From N074bin45 sp039587475 (GTDB lineage Bacteria; Gemmatimonadota; Gemmatimonadetes; Gemmatimonadales; GWC2-71-9), in the NCBI GenBank assembly GCA_039587475.1, contig JBDHIK010000069.1, positions 1 through 14,122 of the forward strand: DNA of 14,122 bases, given 5' to 3'. The first letter of the stretch is position 1. Each line of letters starts with the position of its first letter. The notes beneath the pieces are model-generated. The model had not been told where the DNA came from, ran no database searches, and was given only the letters and a program-made list of their open reading frames with translations. Made by a program: the position numbers and the translations under genes. Below, piece by piece: positions 7,224-14,122 of the stretch.

Positions 7224-7268
7224 GCCTTGACTTCATGTGGAAGTTTATGTTCATGGCACAAAGGTACT

Positions 7269-7592
7269 GTGGATAACAAGTTAGAGCCTTTATCGCCAGT
7301 AGTTTTTCACATACTGGTGGCCCTGAGTGACGGTCCGGCTCACGGCTACGCCGTCATGAAGGCCATCGCCGAAACGGCCCGTGTAGAGCCTCCCATGGGC
7401 CCCAGTACCGTCTACGGCAGCCTTGCGCGCCTCGTGGATCGAGGCCTGGTGCGGGTGCTGCCATCGCGGGGAGCCGGCCGCAAGCGCTACGCCATGACCC
7501 GGGCGGGGCACCAGGCCCTCTGGGCCGAGTCGAGCCGGATCGTCGGGCTGGCGGCGATGCTGGAGGAGCGTGGCCTGACGACCCGGATGTGA
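7269..7592 (+). CDS. PadR-family transcriptional regulator
   Basis: A 107-residue DNA-binding repressor. A winged helix-turn-helix spans about residues 8-80: FHILVALSDGPAHGYAVMKA carries the family's 'HGYA' motif, and GPSTVYGSLARLVDRGLV (44-61) is the recognition helix region, followed by the wing (SRGAGRKRYAMTRAG). Only about 27 residues follow the wing, so the C-terminal dimerisation helix is short, as in the small PadR subgroup. The start is GTG 7269, with AAAGG four bases upstream. Earlier in-frame starts would place the promoter and the inverted repeat inside the coding region. The first codons are AT-rich compared with the rest of the window. The ligand is unknown. Likely targets are itself and the divergent M14 peptidase gene. 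Confidence 0.88.
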   Translation: MDNKLEPLSPVVFHILVALSDGPAHGYAVMKAIAETARVEPPMGPSTVYGSLARLVDRGLVRVLPSRGAGRKRYAMTRAGHQALWAESSRIVGLAAMLEERGLTTRM

Positions 7593-7721
7593 CGCTCAGT
7601 GGCGGGTTTCCATGACACGAACTGCCTCCAATACCGTTTCGCTTCACTGGAAGGGGCGTTAGCTTGAAGGCCACGATCACCCAGGCCCTCAGTTCTCCTC
7701 ATTAGCCGAACGCCAGGACCT

Positions 7722-9203
7722 ATGACGCTCGAGACCGCCGTCGTCCACGCCGACCCGGCCGCCCACACCACCCCCCTCCTCATCGTCATCGTGCCTCAGG
7801 GCGGCCAGCCGAGTTCTCTGGCCCCGCTGGACAAGGCCACGGGCGGGGCGATAGCGCGACTCTATCAGGCCGAGGCCTTCGCCGGCAAGCGCGACCAGAC
7901 CGTAACGCTGTTCCCATCCGGGTCGGCGGAGCGCGTCATGCTGAGTGGCACCGGAAAGACCAGCGCCGACGCCGACGTCGCGGCGCTGCGGCGTGCCGCC
8001 GCCGCGGCTGCTCGGCTGGCTGCGGATGGCGGGGTGGCTCGCGCCTCGATCTTCTGCTGTGCCGAGGCCTCGGAAGGGGTCGCCGCCGCGGACGTGGCGC
8101 AGGTGGTCGTCGAAGGCGTCAGGTTCGGGGCCTGGCGCTTCGACGAGTTCAAGGAACCCCCGCGGGAAGCAAAGGCCACTTTGGAGACCGTCGAGCTCCT
8201 GGCCGAAGAGAGCGACGAGATCGACGCCGGTTATGCCCGTGGAGACGCCATCGGTGCCGGCCAGGAGTTTGCCAGGGACCTGCAGCAGCGGCCGGGGAAC
8301 TCCTGCACGCCCACCTTTCTGGGCGAGGCGGCGATGGCCATGGCCGAGCGCCACGGCTTCGAGGTGACGGTCCTCGACCGCAAAGCGATCATCAAGGAAG
8401 GGATGGGCGGACTCGAGGCGGTGAGTCAGGGCTCGAAAGAGGAACCGCGGTTCATCATCCTGGAGCACAAGGGTGCCGACGGACCTCCCGTCGTGTTGGT
8501 GGGGAAGGGAGTGACGTTCGACACCGGCGGCATTTCGCTCAAGCCGCCGCCCAACATGGAAGAGATGAAGTACGACATGTCAGGGGCCGCGGCGGTATTG
8601 GGGGCCTTCGAGGCCGTCGGCCGGATACAGCCTGCGGCCCACGTCATCGGGCTGGTGCCGACGACGGACAACATGCCCAGTGGCAATGCCTTCAAGCCGG
8701 GTGATGTCATCCGCAGCCACCTTGGCAAGACGATCGAAGTGGTCAACACGGATGCCGAGGGTCGCCTGATCCTGGCGGACGCGCTGTCGTATGCCAAACG
8801 CTTCAAACCGGCGTGCGTGCTCGATGCCGCCACCTTGACCGGTGCCGCCGTCATCGCCCTTGGGAGCGGGGCCGCAGGCCTCATGGGAACGGACGAGGCC
8901 CTGCTGGAAGAGGTACAGGCCGCTGGCGACCGATCGGGTGAGCGGGTCTGGACACTACCGTTGTGGGACGAGTATCGTGACCTCATCAAGTCGGAAGTCG
9001 CCGACATCAAGAACTCCGGCGGCCGGCCGGCCGGGACGATCACCGCCGGTTGGTTTCTCAGGGAATTCACCAACGGTTACCCCTGGGCCCATGTCGACAT
9101 CGCCGGGACGGCCTACACGGACCGGTCCGCCATCATGGGTAAGGGGCCGACCGGGTTCGGGGTGCGTCTCTTTACCGAGTTTGTTCTCGCCCGGCAACCC
9201 TAG
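7722..9203 (+). CDS. pepA: Leucyl aminopeptidase (cytosol aminopeptidase, M17)
   Basis: A 493-residue, full-length M17 enzyme that removes N-terminal residues from peptides in the cytoplasm with two metal ions. The variable N-terminal domain covers about residues 1-160. The catalytic domain holds the canonical set: K262 and D267 in VGKGVTFDTGG, the catalytic K274 in ISLKPP, D285 in MKYDMSGAA, and D344, E346 and R348 in NTDAEGRL (342-349), the family signature. The conserved KNSGGRPAGTITAGWFL stretch and the end GFGVRLFTEF are also present, and nothing is missing. The start ATG follows AGGA by three bases. The plug-domain gene begins 13 bases after the stop, so the two are probably co-transcribed. 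Some PepA proteins also bind DNA; nothing here shows that. Confidence 0.96.
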   Translation: MTLETAVVHADPAAHTTPLLIVIVPQGGQPSSLAPLDKATGGAIARLYQAEAFAGKRDQTVTLFPSGSAERVMLSGTGKTSADADVAALRRAAAAAARLAADGGVARASIFCCAEASEGVAAADVAQVVVEGVRFGAWRFDEFKEPPREAKATLETVELLAEESDEIDAGYARGDAIGAGQEFARDLQQRPGNSCTPTFLGEAAMAMAERHGFEVTVLDRKAIIKEGMGGLEAVSQGSKEEPRFIILEHKGADGPPVVLVGKGVTFDTGGISLKPPPNMEEMKYDMSGAAAVLGAFEAVGRIQPAAHVIGLVPTTDNMPSGNAFKPGDVIRSHLGKTIEVVNTDAEGRLILADALSYAKRFKPACVLDAATLTGAAVIALGSGAAGLMGTDEALLEEVQAAGDRSGERVWTLPLWDEYRDLIKSEVADIKNSGGRPAGTITAGWFLREFTNGYPWAHVDIAGTAYTDRSAIMGKGPTGFGVRLFTEFVLARQP

Positions 9204-9216
9204 CGTGTCCGGAAGG

Positions 9217-11016
9217 ATGACGCGGGCTTCCGCTGTCATCCTGCTGGTCCTGTCGTCGTTCCCGGCGTCACGGGTCATGGCCCAAGTGGACTCCGCCGGG
9301 GCCGACTCGGCCCGCATCGATAGTACCGCCCCCTCCATCGACTACACGGCCGAGTTCCTGGCAGCCACGGCACAACAGCACGAGATCGTGCCGGGAATGC
9401 CGCGGCTGCTGCCCGGTAGCCCCCAGCCGCCGCTCACACGTGAGGTCTTCACCCGGGACTCCATGGAATGGAGTGGGGCCGGGACGCTGGCCGACCTGCT
9501 GTCGCAGGTCCCCGGTGTATTCGTGTGGCGGGGCGGGTGGCTGATGCAGCCCGAAATGGCCAGCTACAGGGGTCGCGGGGCCACTTCCGTCGAGTACGTG
9601 CTCGACGGCATGCCCTTCATCCCGATCGGCACCGACAGTGTTGGGGTCGATCCAGCCCAAATCGTCCTCGGTATGCTGGACCGGGTCGAAGTGGAACGCT
9701 GGCCCGACAAGCTTCTGGTGTTGATGTACACCCGCAATCATGAGCGGGTGGCGCCGGCATCGCGCCTGGCCATCGGTACCGGCGATCAAAGCGCCGCACG
9801 CTACCAGGCCACCTTCGAGAAGCGCTGGAAGTCGGGGTTCGGCATGGGACTTGGTGGGGACTTCCTGAATTTCCCCACCGGATCACTTCAGGCGGGAGAC
9901 CGGCTTCAAACCCAGTTCTGGGGGCAGGTCAACTACGTCCCCAGCACCAGGATCGGGGTCCAGTACCAGTTCTTCCAGACGGACATCGATCGCGATCCCA
10001 TCCGGCAGTCGGTGGGAGACACCATCAGCCCACCGCTCGACGGACGCCGCACCGACCAGCAACTCAGGCTGTTTTTCAAGCAGCGTGACGGAAGCACCGG
10101 AATTCGTACCGACCTGCTGGTCGGGCAGACCCAGTGGAAGGGGAGCGGGGTCAATCAGTCCGCTTTCAACTACCTGGCTCGGCTCGGGTCCCGTCAGGCC
10201 CGGTCCTACTGGACTGCCGAAGCCGGCGGCTCCAGCCTCTGGACACCCGTGGTGGTCCGGGGTGAGGTGGGGTGGGTGCCCGCCAGGAGCCTCTCAGCCA
10301 GCCTCGAGGGTGTCTACCAGAGGCACGACGGCGACCGCTCCAGCGGCTGGCTGGCCTTTCGGGCCGGTGTGGGCCTGCCACTCGGTCTTCAACTGACCGC
10401 GTCCGGCAGATACGGCCAGGAAGTGGTGGCGCCGTCGATTGCCTCCGACCAGGCCCAGGACATCGCCGCCGGCGACGTCACCCTGGCGCTGCGTCGGGAT
10501 GCGGTGGAACTGTCCGGCAGCCTGTCCAGGACTCCGGCATTCACCCCGGCGTCCTTCGAGCCCTATCGGGTCGTCGATGCTCTGCGGCCGACGGATGCGA
10601 CCGAATGGGCTTCCATGACCGGTCGGTTGCGATTGGTGTCCTGGTTGACCCTCGAGGGGTGGTACAGCCACGCCCTGGGAACGCCCCCTGACGGTCAACC
10701 GGGGTCACAAGCATGGGCCCGCGTGGCATTTCGGTCGAAGTTCATCAGGCAGTTCCCCAGTGGCATCTTCGATCTCAAACTGCAGATCACGATGGAGGCT
10801 TGGGGCGAGGGCACCATGGGAGTCGACGCCTCGGGGACCGTGATTCCGCTCCCGGCGGCTCAGGTGTGGGTCAGTTTCCTCCAGCTCGAGATTGGCCGCT
10901 TCCGGGCGTTCTATGAGGTTCGGAACCTGCTCGGCAACCAGACCGAGTACGTTCCGGGCTTCTCGATCCCCGCCATCGGCTCGCTGTTTGGCGTCCGCTG
11001 GGATTTCCTCAACTAG
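9217..11016 (+). CDS. Outer-membrane protein with TonB-receptor-type plug domain and short beta-barrel
   Basis: 599 residues. A signal peptide covers residues 1-22 (MTRASAVILLVLSSFPASRV, then MA-Q). A TonB-dependent-receptor plug domain is at about 74-174: AGTLADLLSQVPGVFV, SYRGRGATSVEYVLDGMPF and a final DRVEVERWPDKLLVLMYTRN. The remaining 420 or so residues alternate polar and aromatic residues in strand-like segments, ending FGVRWDFLN, as expected for an outer-membrane barrel. No carboxypeptidase-like N-terminal domain is visible. I could not identify a TonB box. The barrel is shorter than in classical receptors (usually over 600 residues in total). The substrate is unknown. ATG 9217 has GGAAGG directly against it, which is too close. 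GTG 9205 is in frame and would add four residues, so the exact start is open. Confidence 0.82.
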   Translation: MTRASAVILLVLSSFPASRVMAQVDSAGADSARIDSTAPSIDYTAEFLAATAQQHEIVPGMPRLLPGSPQPPLTREVFTRDSMEWSGAGTLADLLSQVPGVFVWRGGWLMQPEMASYRGRGATSVEYVLDGMPFIPIGTDSVGVDPAQIVLGMLDRVEVERWPDKLLVLMYTRNHERVAPASRLAIGTGDQSAARYQATFEKRWKSGFGMGLGGDFLNFPTGSLQAGDRLQTQFWGQVNYVPSTRIGVQYQFFQTDIDRDPIRQSVGDTISPPLDGRRTDQQLRLFFKQRDGSTGIRTDLLVGQTQWKGSGVNQSAFNYLARLGSRQARSYWTAEAGGSSLWTPVVVRGEVGWVPARSLSASLEGVYQRHDGDRSSGWLAFRAGVGLPLGLQLTASGRYGQEVVAPSIASDQAQDIAAGDVTLALRRDAVELSGSLSRTPAFTPASFEPYRVVDALRPTDATEWASMTGRLRLVSWLTLEGWYSHALGTPPDGQPGSQAWARVAFRSKFIRQFPSGIFDLKLQITMEAWGEGTMGVDASGTVIPLPAAQVWVSFLQLEIGRFRAFYEVRNLLGNQTEYVPGFSIPAIGSLFGVRWDFLN

Positions 11017-11069
11017 CGCCTACCATCCGTCGGGTCCAGGGCGTAGCTTTCGTGGCTCGACCCGAAAAC

Positions 11070-11073
11070 GAGG
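11070..11073 (+). promoter_or_regulatory. Ribosome binding site deciding the yicC start
   Basis: GAGG lies five bases before GTG 11079. That start gives MVFSMTGFG, which matches the usual YicC N-terminus (M-x-x-SMT). The earlier in-frame GTG at 11052 has no such site and would add nine residues not typical of the family. Confidence 0.5.
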
Positions 11074-11078
11074 ATGAT

Positions 11079-11957
11079 GTGGTTTTCAGCATGACGGGGT
11101 TTGGGGCCGGGGACGGGCCGGTCGCTGGTGGTCGGTTGTCGGTGGAGATCCGCACCGTCAACCATCGGTTCTTCCATTTGTCCCTGAAGAATCCACCTGC
11201 GTTCGCGGGTATGGAGACCGCGATGCGCGACAGGCTGCGCCGCGACTTCGATCGGGGGCACGTCACCGCCTCGGTACGGTGGCTGGAAGTGCCGGAACGG
11301 ACGGTCGGCTCCGTGAACCTCGACTTGGAGAGAGCCCGGGACATCGTCGCCCGATTGCGAGAACTGCAGACGACCCTGGGCGTGGCCGGCGAGCCCGACC
11401 TGGCCATGGTGGCGAGCCAACCCGAAGTGCTCGTGGCCGGGGCCAGCGAATCCCAGCCAATCACCTGGGACGAGATCGAACCGATTCTCCGGACGGCGGT
11501 CACCGAATGCAAGGCGATGCGGCGTCACGAGGGCGAGGTGCTGATGGGCGAGATGCTGCATCGCCTGTCACGGATGGAGCAGGCCCTCGCCGTGGTCGCC
11601 GAACGCGCCCCCGCGCGCGTGGTCGCCGAGCGCGATCGACTGCGAGCGGCGGTGGCGGAACTGATGGAGCAGCGGCCGGTCGATGAGGGACGGCTGGAGC
11701 AGGAGATCGCTTACCTGGCCGAGAAACTCGACATTACCGAGGAACTGGTCCGGCTTCAGGCCCACATTGACGCGGCTCGGGCTGCGCTCTCAGGCGAGGG
11801 GCCGGTCGGCAAACGGCTGGGCTTCCTGGCCCAGGAAATGGGACGAGAGGTCAACACCATCGGCGCCAAGGCCAACGACGGTGCCATCACCACAGAGGTG
11901 ATCGCCATGAAGGGAGACTTGGAGATCATTCGGGAACAGCTCGAGAACATCGAATGA
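11079..11957 (+). CDS. yicC: YicC/YloC-family endoribonuclease
   Basis: 292 residues. The N-terminal YicC domain opens with SMTGFGAGDG and has VEIRTVNHRFF. The C-terminal DUF1732 block is well conserved: EQEIAYLAEKLDITEEL, then LGFLAQEMGREVNTIGAKAN, ending in LEIIREQLENIE. Members such as Escherichia coli YicC have been shown to cut RNA and affect small-RNA stability; the activity here is inferred from the family. The central part is rich in charged residues and probably helical. The stop overlaps the gmk start by four bases (ATGA), and this order (yicC-gmk-rpoZ-coaBC) is widely conserved in bacteria. The preceding gene ends 62 bases upstream, so the housekeeping run may have its own promoter there, although none is obvious. 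Confidence 0.93.
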   Translation: MVFSMTGFGAGDGPVAGGRLSVEIRTVNHRFFHLSLKNPPAFAGMETAMRDRLRRDFDRGHVTASVRWLEVPERTVGSVNLDLERARDIVARLRELQTTLGVAGEPDLAMVASQPEVLVAGASESQPITWDEIEPILRTAVTECKAMRRHEGEVLMGEMLHRLSRMEQALAVVAERAPARVVAERDRLRAAVAELMEQRPVDEGRLEQEIAYLAEKLDITEELVRLQAHIDAARAALSGEGPVGKRLGFLAQEMGREVNTIGAKANDGAITTEVIAMKGDLEIIREQLENIE

Positions 11958-12622
11958 ACAGGTTCCCACTGGTGCTGTCGTCGCCTTCGGGCGGCGGCAA
12001 GTCGACCATCGCGCGCCAGTTGATGCAGGCTCGTGACGACCTGGCCTTTTCGGTGTCGGCGACCACCCGGCACATGCGGCCAGGCGAAACGGACGGGACG
12101 GATTACCACTTCCTGACCGAGGAGGAATTCGCCCGCCGGGTCGCGGATGGCGATTTCCTGGAGCACGCCCACTACGGGCCGCACCGCTATGGGACGTTGG
12201 CCGCCGAGGTCGACCGAATCCAGGCCCTGGGCAAACACCCGGTCCTGGACATCGAAATCGACGGGGCCCGGCAGGTCAGGGCCCGGGTCCCCGAGGCCGT
12301 GATGGTGTTCGTATTGCCGCCCTCCGCCGAGGCCCTGGCAGCGCGGCTCCGGGGCCGCGACACCGAGACGCCGGCGGAGGTCGCTGTCCGGCTGACCAGG
12401 GCCCAGGAGGAACTCGAGGCGGCATCTGAGTATGATTACGTGGTCGTCAATGATGATCTGGTGCAGGCCGTGGGGCAGGTAGCCTCGATCATCGAGTCGG
12501 AATCACTGAAGGTTGCCCGCCGGGCCGATGTCGAGCAGCTGGTGGCGAACCTGCAACGAGGATTGACCGAGGCCCAGTCGACGCTTGCGTCGCAGCCGTC
12601 GGACAAGGAGAAAGACCAATGA
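11954..12622 (+). CDS. gmk: Guanylate kinase
   Basis: A 222-residue enzyme that converts GMP (or dGMP) and ATP to GDP and ADP in the cytoplasm. The P-loop is SSPSGGGKST (9-18, with K16). The GMP-binding part is SVSATTRHMRPGETDGTDYHF (33-53, with S35, R39, R42 and Y51), followed by FLEHAHYGPHRYGT. VLDIEIDGARQV is the Walker B-like strand, and RLRGRDTETPAEVAVRL is the lid. The first P-loop glycine is Ser, a common variant. The C-terminus extends past the last conserved helix with a polar Gln/Ser/Lys tail, making it slightly longer than the usual 205 or so. It overlaps yicC by four bases upstream and rpoZ by four bases downstream. Confidence 0.97.
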   Translation: MNRFPLVLSSPSGGGKSTIARQLMQARDDLAFSVSATTRHMRPGETDGTDYHFLTEEEFARRVADGDFLEHAHYGPHRYGTLAAEVDRIQALGKHPVLDIEIDGARQVRARVPEAVMVFVLPPSAEALAARLRGRDTETPAEVAVRLTRAQEELEAASEYDYVVVNDDLVQAVGQVASIIESESLKVARRADVEQLVANLQRGLTEAQSTLASQPSDKEKDQ

Positions 12623-12831
12623 AGATCTATACGCCTGACGAAGCGGCTTCGGTTGCTGGGAACAAGTACCTCGGGGTGCTGGTGGCGGCCAGATTTGCCC
12701 GCTACCTGAACGACTTCCCGCGCGACCGGCTGCCGACCCAGGAGGAGAAGTTGACGACGACGTCCCTCGAGGCTCTGGCCACGGAGACGCTGTCCTACAA
12801 ACTGGTCCGCCGCCGCCGCTCCGAGGCGTAA
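12619..12831 (+). CDS. rpoZ: DNA-directed RNA polymerase omega subunit
   Basis: A 70-residue small subunit that clamps the beta' subunit and helps RNA polymerase assembly. NKYLGVLVAARFARYLN (11-27) is the conserved omega helix (N+Y/F..V..AA+.AR.L), and TTTSLEALATETLSYKL (46-62) is the second helix region. It ends with an Arg-rich tail. AAGGAG (12605-12610) lies eight bases before the ATG. The start overlaps the gmk stop in an ATGA. The position between gmk and coaBC is the standard one and strongly supports the name, since omega alone is too short and variable for certainty. Confidence 0.9.
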   Translation: MKIYTPDEAASVAGNKYLGVLVAARFARYLNDFPRDRLPTQEEKLTTTSLEALATETLSYKLVRRRRSEA

Positions 12832-12834
12832 GGC

Positions 12835-14058
12835 ATGCTGGCGGGCCGGCGGGTCCTTCTCGGCGTATCGGGAGGGATCGCCTGCTACAAGAGCTGCCAT
12901 CTTGCGAGGTTACTGACCCAGGCCGGCGCCGAGGTCACGGTGGCCATGACCGAAAGCGCCACCCGGTTCGTGGGTCCGGTGACGTTCGAAGCGTTGACCG
13001 GGCGTCCCGTACTGACGTCGTTGTGGCAGGCCGGCGATGCCCTGACGCACGTGCGGGCGCCCCAACAGATGGATCTGGTCGTGCTGGCCCCGGCCACCGC
13101 GCACCTGCTGTCCCGAGCCGCCCAGGGGCTGGCGGACGACCTCCTCACCACCATGCTGGTCGCACGAACGGCGCCCCTCCTGATTGCGCCTGCCATGAAC
13201 GACGACATGTACCAGCATGCCGCCGTGCGTCAGGCGCTGCGGTCGCTGGTGGAAGGCGGGGCCGAGGTCGTCGGGCCGGACGTGGGTGACCTGGCCGAGG
13301 GACCTTCGATCAGACCGGGCCGGATGGCCGAGCCGGAAGTGATCCTGCGCCATGCGGTTCGCCGGCTTCGGCGCGGCGGCCCGCTCGATGGCGCTTCGGT
13401 CCTGGTGAGCGCCGGGCCCACCCGGGAGTCGATCGACCCGGTCCGTTTCATCAGTAACCGATCGAGCGGCCGCATGGGATTCAGGGTGGCGGAAGCCGCC
13501 TGGGTCCGCGGCGCCAAGGTGACCCTCGTCGCCGGCCCCACCTCACTTCCCGTTCCCCATGGCGTCGACGTGCACCGGGTGGAATCCACGGCGGAGATGG
13601 GTGCGACCGTGGCCCGCCTGCTCCCTGCGGCCGATGTACTGGTCATGGCGGCTGCGCCGGCGGACTATCGTCCCCGGGACGCGTCGGACACCAAGCGGCC
13701 GCGCGCCGAAGGGGACGTCACCGTCGCGCTCGAGGCGACCGAGGACATCCTGAAGACGACCCATGCGGAGCGGCGCCCGGGGAGCACCATCGTCGGGTTC
13801 GCTCTCGAAACCGGCGACGCGGTCGCCAAGGGCCGAGCCAAACTGACGCGGAAGGACCTGGACCTCATCGTCGTGAACGATGCCCTGGAACCGGGCGCCG
13901 GGTTCGATGTCGACACCAACCGGGTCACGATCGTCGAGCGCGACGGCACCGTGACCGAGTGTCCCCTGCAGTCGAAAGCGGCCGTGGCCGACGCCATCCT
14001 CGATGTCGTGGAGCAAGTACGTGTCACTCAAGCGACGGTATCTGGAACAACAGGTTGA
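12835..14058 (+). CDS. coaBC: Bifunctional phosphopantothenoylcysteine decarboxylase / phosphopantothenate-cysteine ligase
   Basis: A 407-residue protein that joins cysteine to 4'-phosphopantothenate and then decarboxylates the product, giving 4'-phosphopantetheine for coenzyme A. The flavoprotein CoaC half (1-180) has LLGVSGGIACYKS, the catalytic His in LTHVRAP (H72) and PAMN (119-122). The CoaB half (about 185-400) has SAGPTRESIDPVRFISNRSS, GRMGFRVAEA, AAAPADYRP and the Lys of DTKRP (K287). The flap that often carries a cysteine (LACG..GPGRM in Escherichia coli) reads LAEGPSIRPGRMAEP (153-167), with Glu in place of Cys and one residue more. Other bacteria also lack this Cys, so activity is still likely. 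The gene starts three bases after rpoZ, and its end overlaps the next gene. Confidence 0.96.
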   Translation: MLAGRRVLLGVSGGIACYKSCHLARLLTQAGAEVTVAMTESATRFVGPVTFEALTGRPVLTSLWQAGDALTHVRAPQQMDLVVLAPATAHLLSRAAQGLADDLLTTMLVARTAPLLIAPAMNDDMYQHAAVRQALRSLVEGGAEVVGPDVGDLAEGPSIRPGRMAEPEVILRHAVRRLRRGGPLDGASVLVSAGPTRESIDPVRFISNRSSGRMGFRVAEAAWVRGAKVTLVAGPTSLPVPHGVDVHRVESTAEMGATVARLLPAADVLVMAAAPADYRPRDASDTKRPRAEGDVTVALEATEDILKTTHAERRPGSTIVGFALETGDAVAKGRAKLTRKDLDLIVVNDALEPGAGFDVDTNRVTIVERDGTVTECPLQSKAAVADAILDVVEQVRVTQATVSGTTG

Positions 14059-14122
14059 GCTGGGCGGCGCCGAAATCGTCCTGCCCGACGACGGGGAGCT
14101 CGGTCCGAGCATGGGCCTGGCG
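14021..14122 (+). CDS. Start of a probable uracil-DNA glycosylase gene (partial)
   Basis: Only the first 34 codons are present. From GTG 14021 the frame reads MSLKRRYLEQQVELGGAEIV, then LPDDGELGPSMGLA, and is open to the right edge. GGAG at 14010-14013, seven bases before the GTG, supports the start. The start lies inside the end of coaBC, a 38-base overlap in another frame. The opening resembles the leader helix (YLEQQ.ELG) of family 4 uracil-DNA glycosylases, and I recall such genes after coaBC in Gemmatimonadota-like genomes. No catalytic motif is in the window, so the product name is tentative while the coding call is firmer. Confidence 0.5.
   Translation, partial: MSLKRRYLEQQVELGGAEIVLPDDGELGPSMGLA

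Noticed and set aside
7089..7268. Longer start of the PadR gene at 7089
   Set aside because: It would include the inverted repeat and promoter-like TTGACT in coding sequence and add 60 residues not found in the family.
8842..9216. Longer start of the plug-domain gene inside pepA
   Set aside because: The added residues are an out-of-frame reading of the conserved pepA sequence and would bury the signal peptide.
11978..12007. Guanylate kinase P-loop with Ser in place of the first Gly
   Set aside because: SSPSGxGKST is a common functional variant in this family.

Overview
The window is a GC-rich bacterial chromosome segment with genes packed on both strands. An exported M14 peptidase, a plug-domain outer membrane protein and a lipopolysaccharide-type glycosyltransferase indicate a Gram-negative envelope. 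The run yicC-gmk-rpoZ-coaBC followed by a probable uracil-DNA glycosylase, together with these gene types, is most reminiscent of Gemmatimonadota. That assignment is an inference from gene content and was not tested by any search. No tRNA, rRNA, CRISPR array, insertion sequence or integrase is visible.

Left part (1-4473). A minus-strand gene runs off the left edge. It encodes an exported protein with five consecutive 50-residue repeats of the BTRD1 type, a cysteine-rich linker and an M23 zinc endopeptidase domain. After a 325-base divergent gap come three plus-strand genes: a GT4 glycosyltransferase, a GT2 glycosyltransferase of the WaaE/KdtX lipopolysaccharide-core type, and a small ArsC/Spx-fold protein with no cysteine at all. 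The last two overlap in an ATGA, so they are probably translationally coupled. Surface glycan assembly is the likely theme.

Middle (4500-7592). An M14 metallocarboxypeptidase with a signal peptide and a C-terminal glutamine-amidotransferase-like domain is on the minus strand. It is divergent from a short PadR-family repressor. The intergenic DNA holds a perfect 9-3-9 inverted repeat, a good candidate operator, and a third half-site copy that touches the padR start codon.

Right part (7722-14122). Everything is on the plus strand: pepA (M17 leucyl aminopeptidase), an outer-membrane protein with a TonB plug domain, then the housekeeping run yicC, gmk, rpoZ, coaBC and the start of a probable uracil-DNA glycosylase gene. 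Most junctions in that run overlap or abut. The run joins RNA turnover, GMP phosphorylation, the RNA polymerase omega subunit and coenzyme A synthesis.

The most notable points are the BTRD-repeat/M23 fusion, the cysteine-free ArsC-like protein beside the glycosyltransferases, the PadR operator candidate, and the missing cysteine in the CoaC half of CoaBC. I see no clear multi-gene system that is evidently new.
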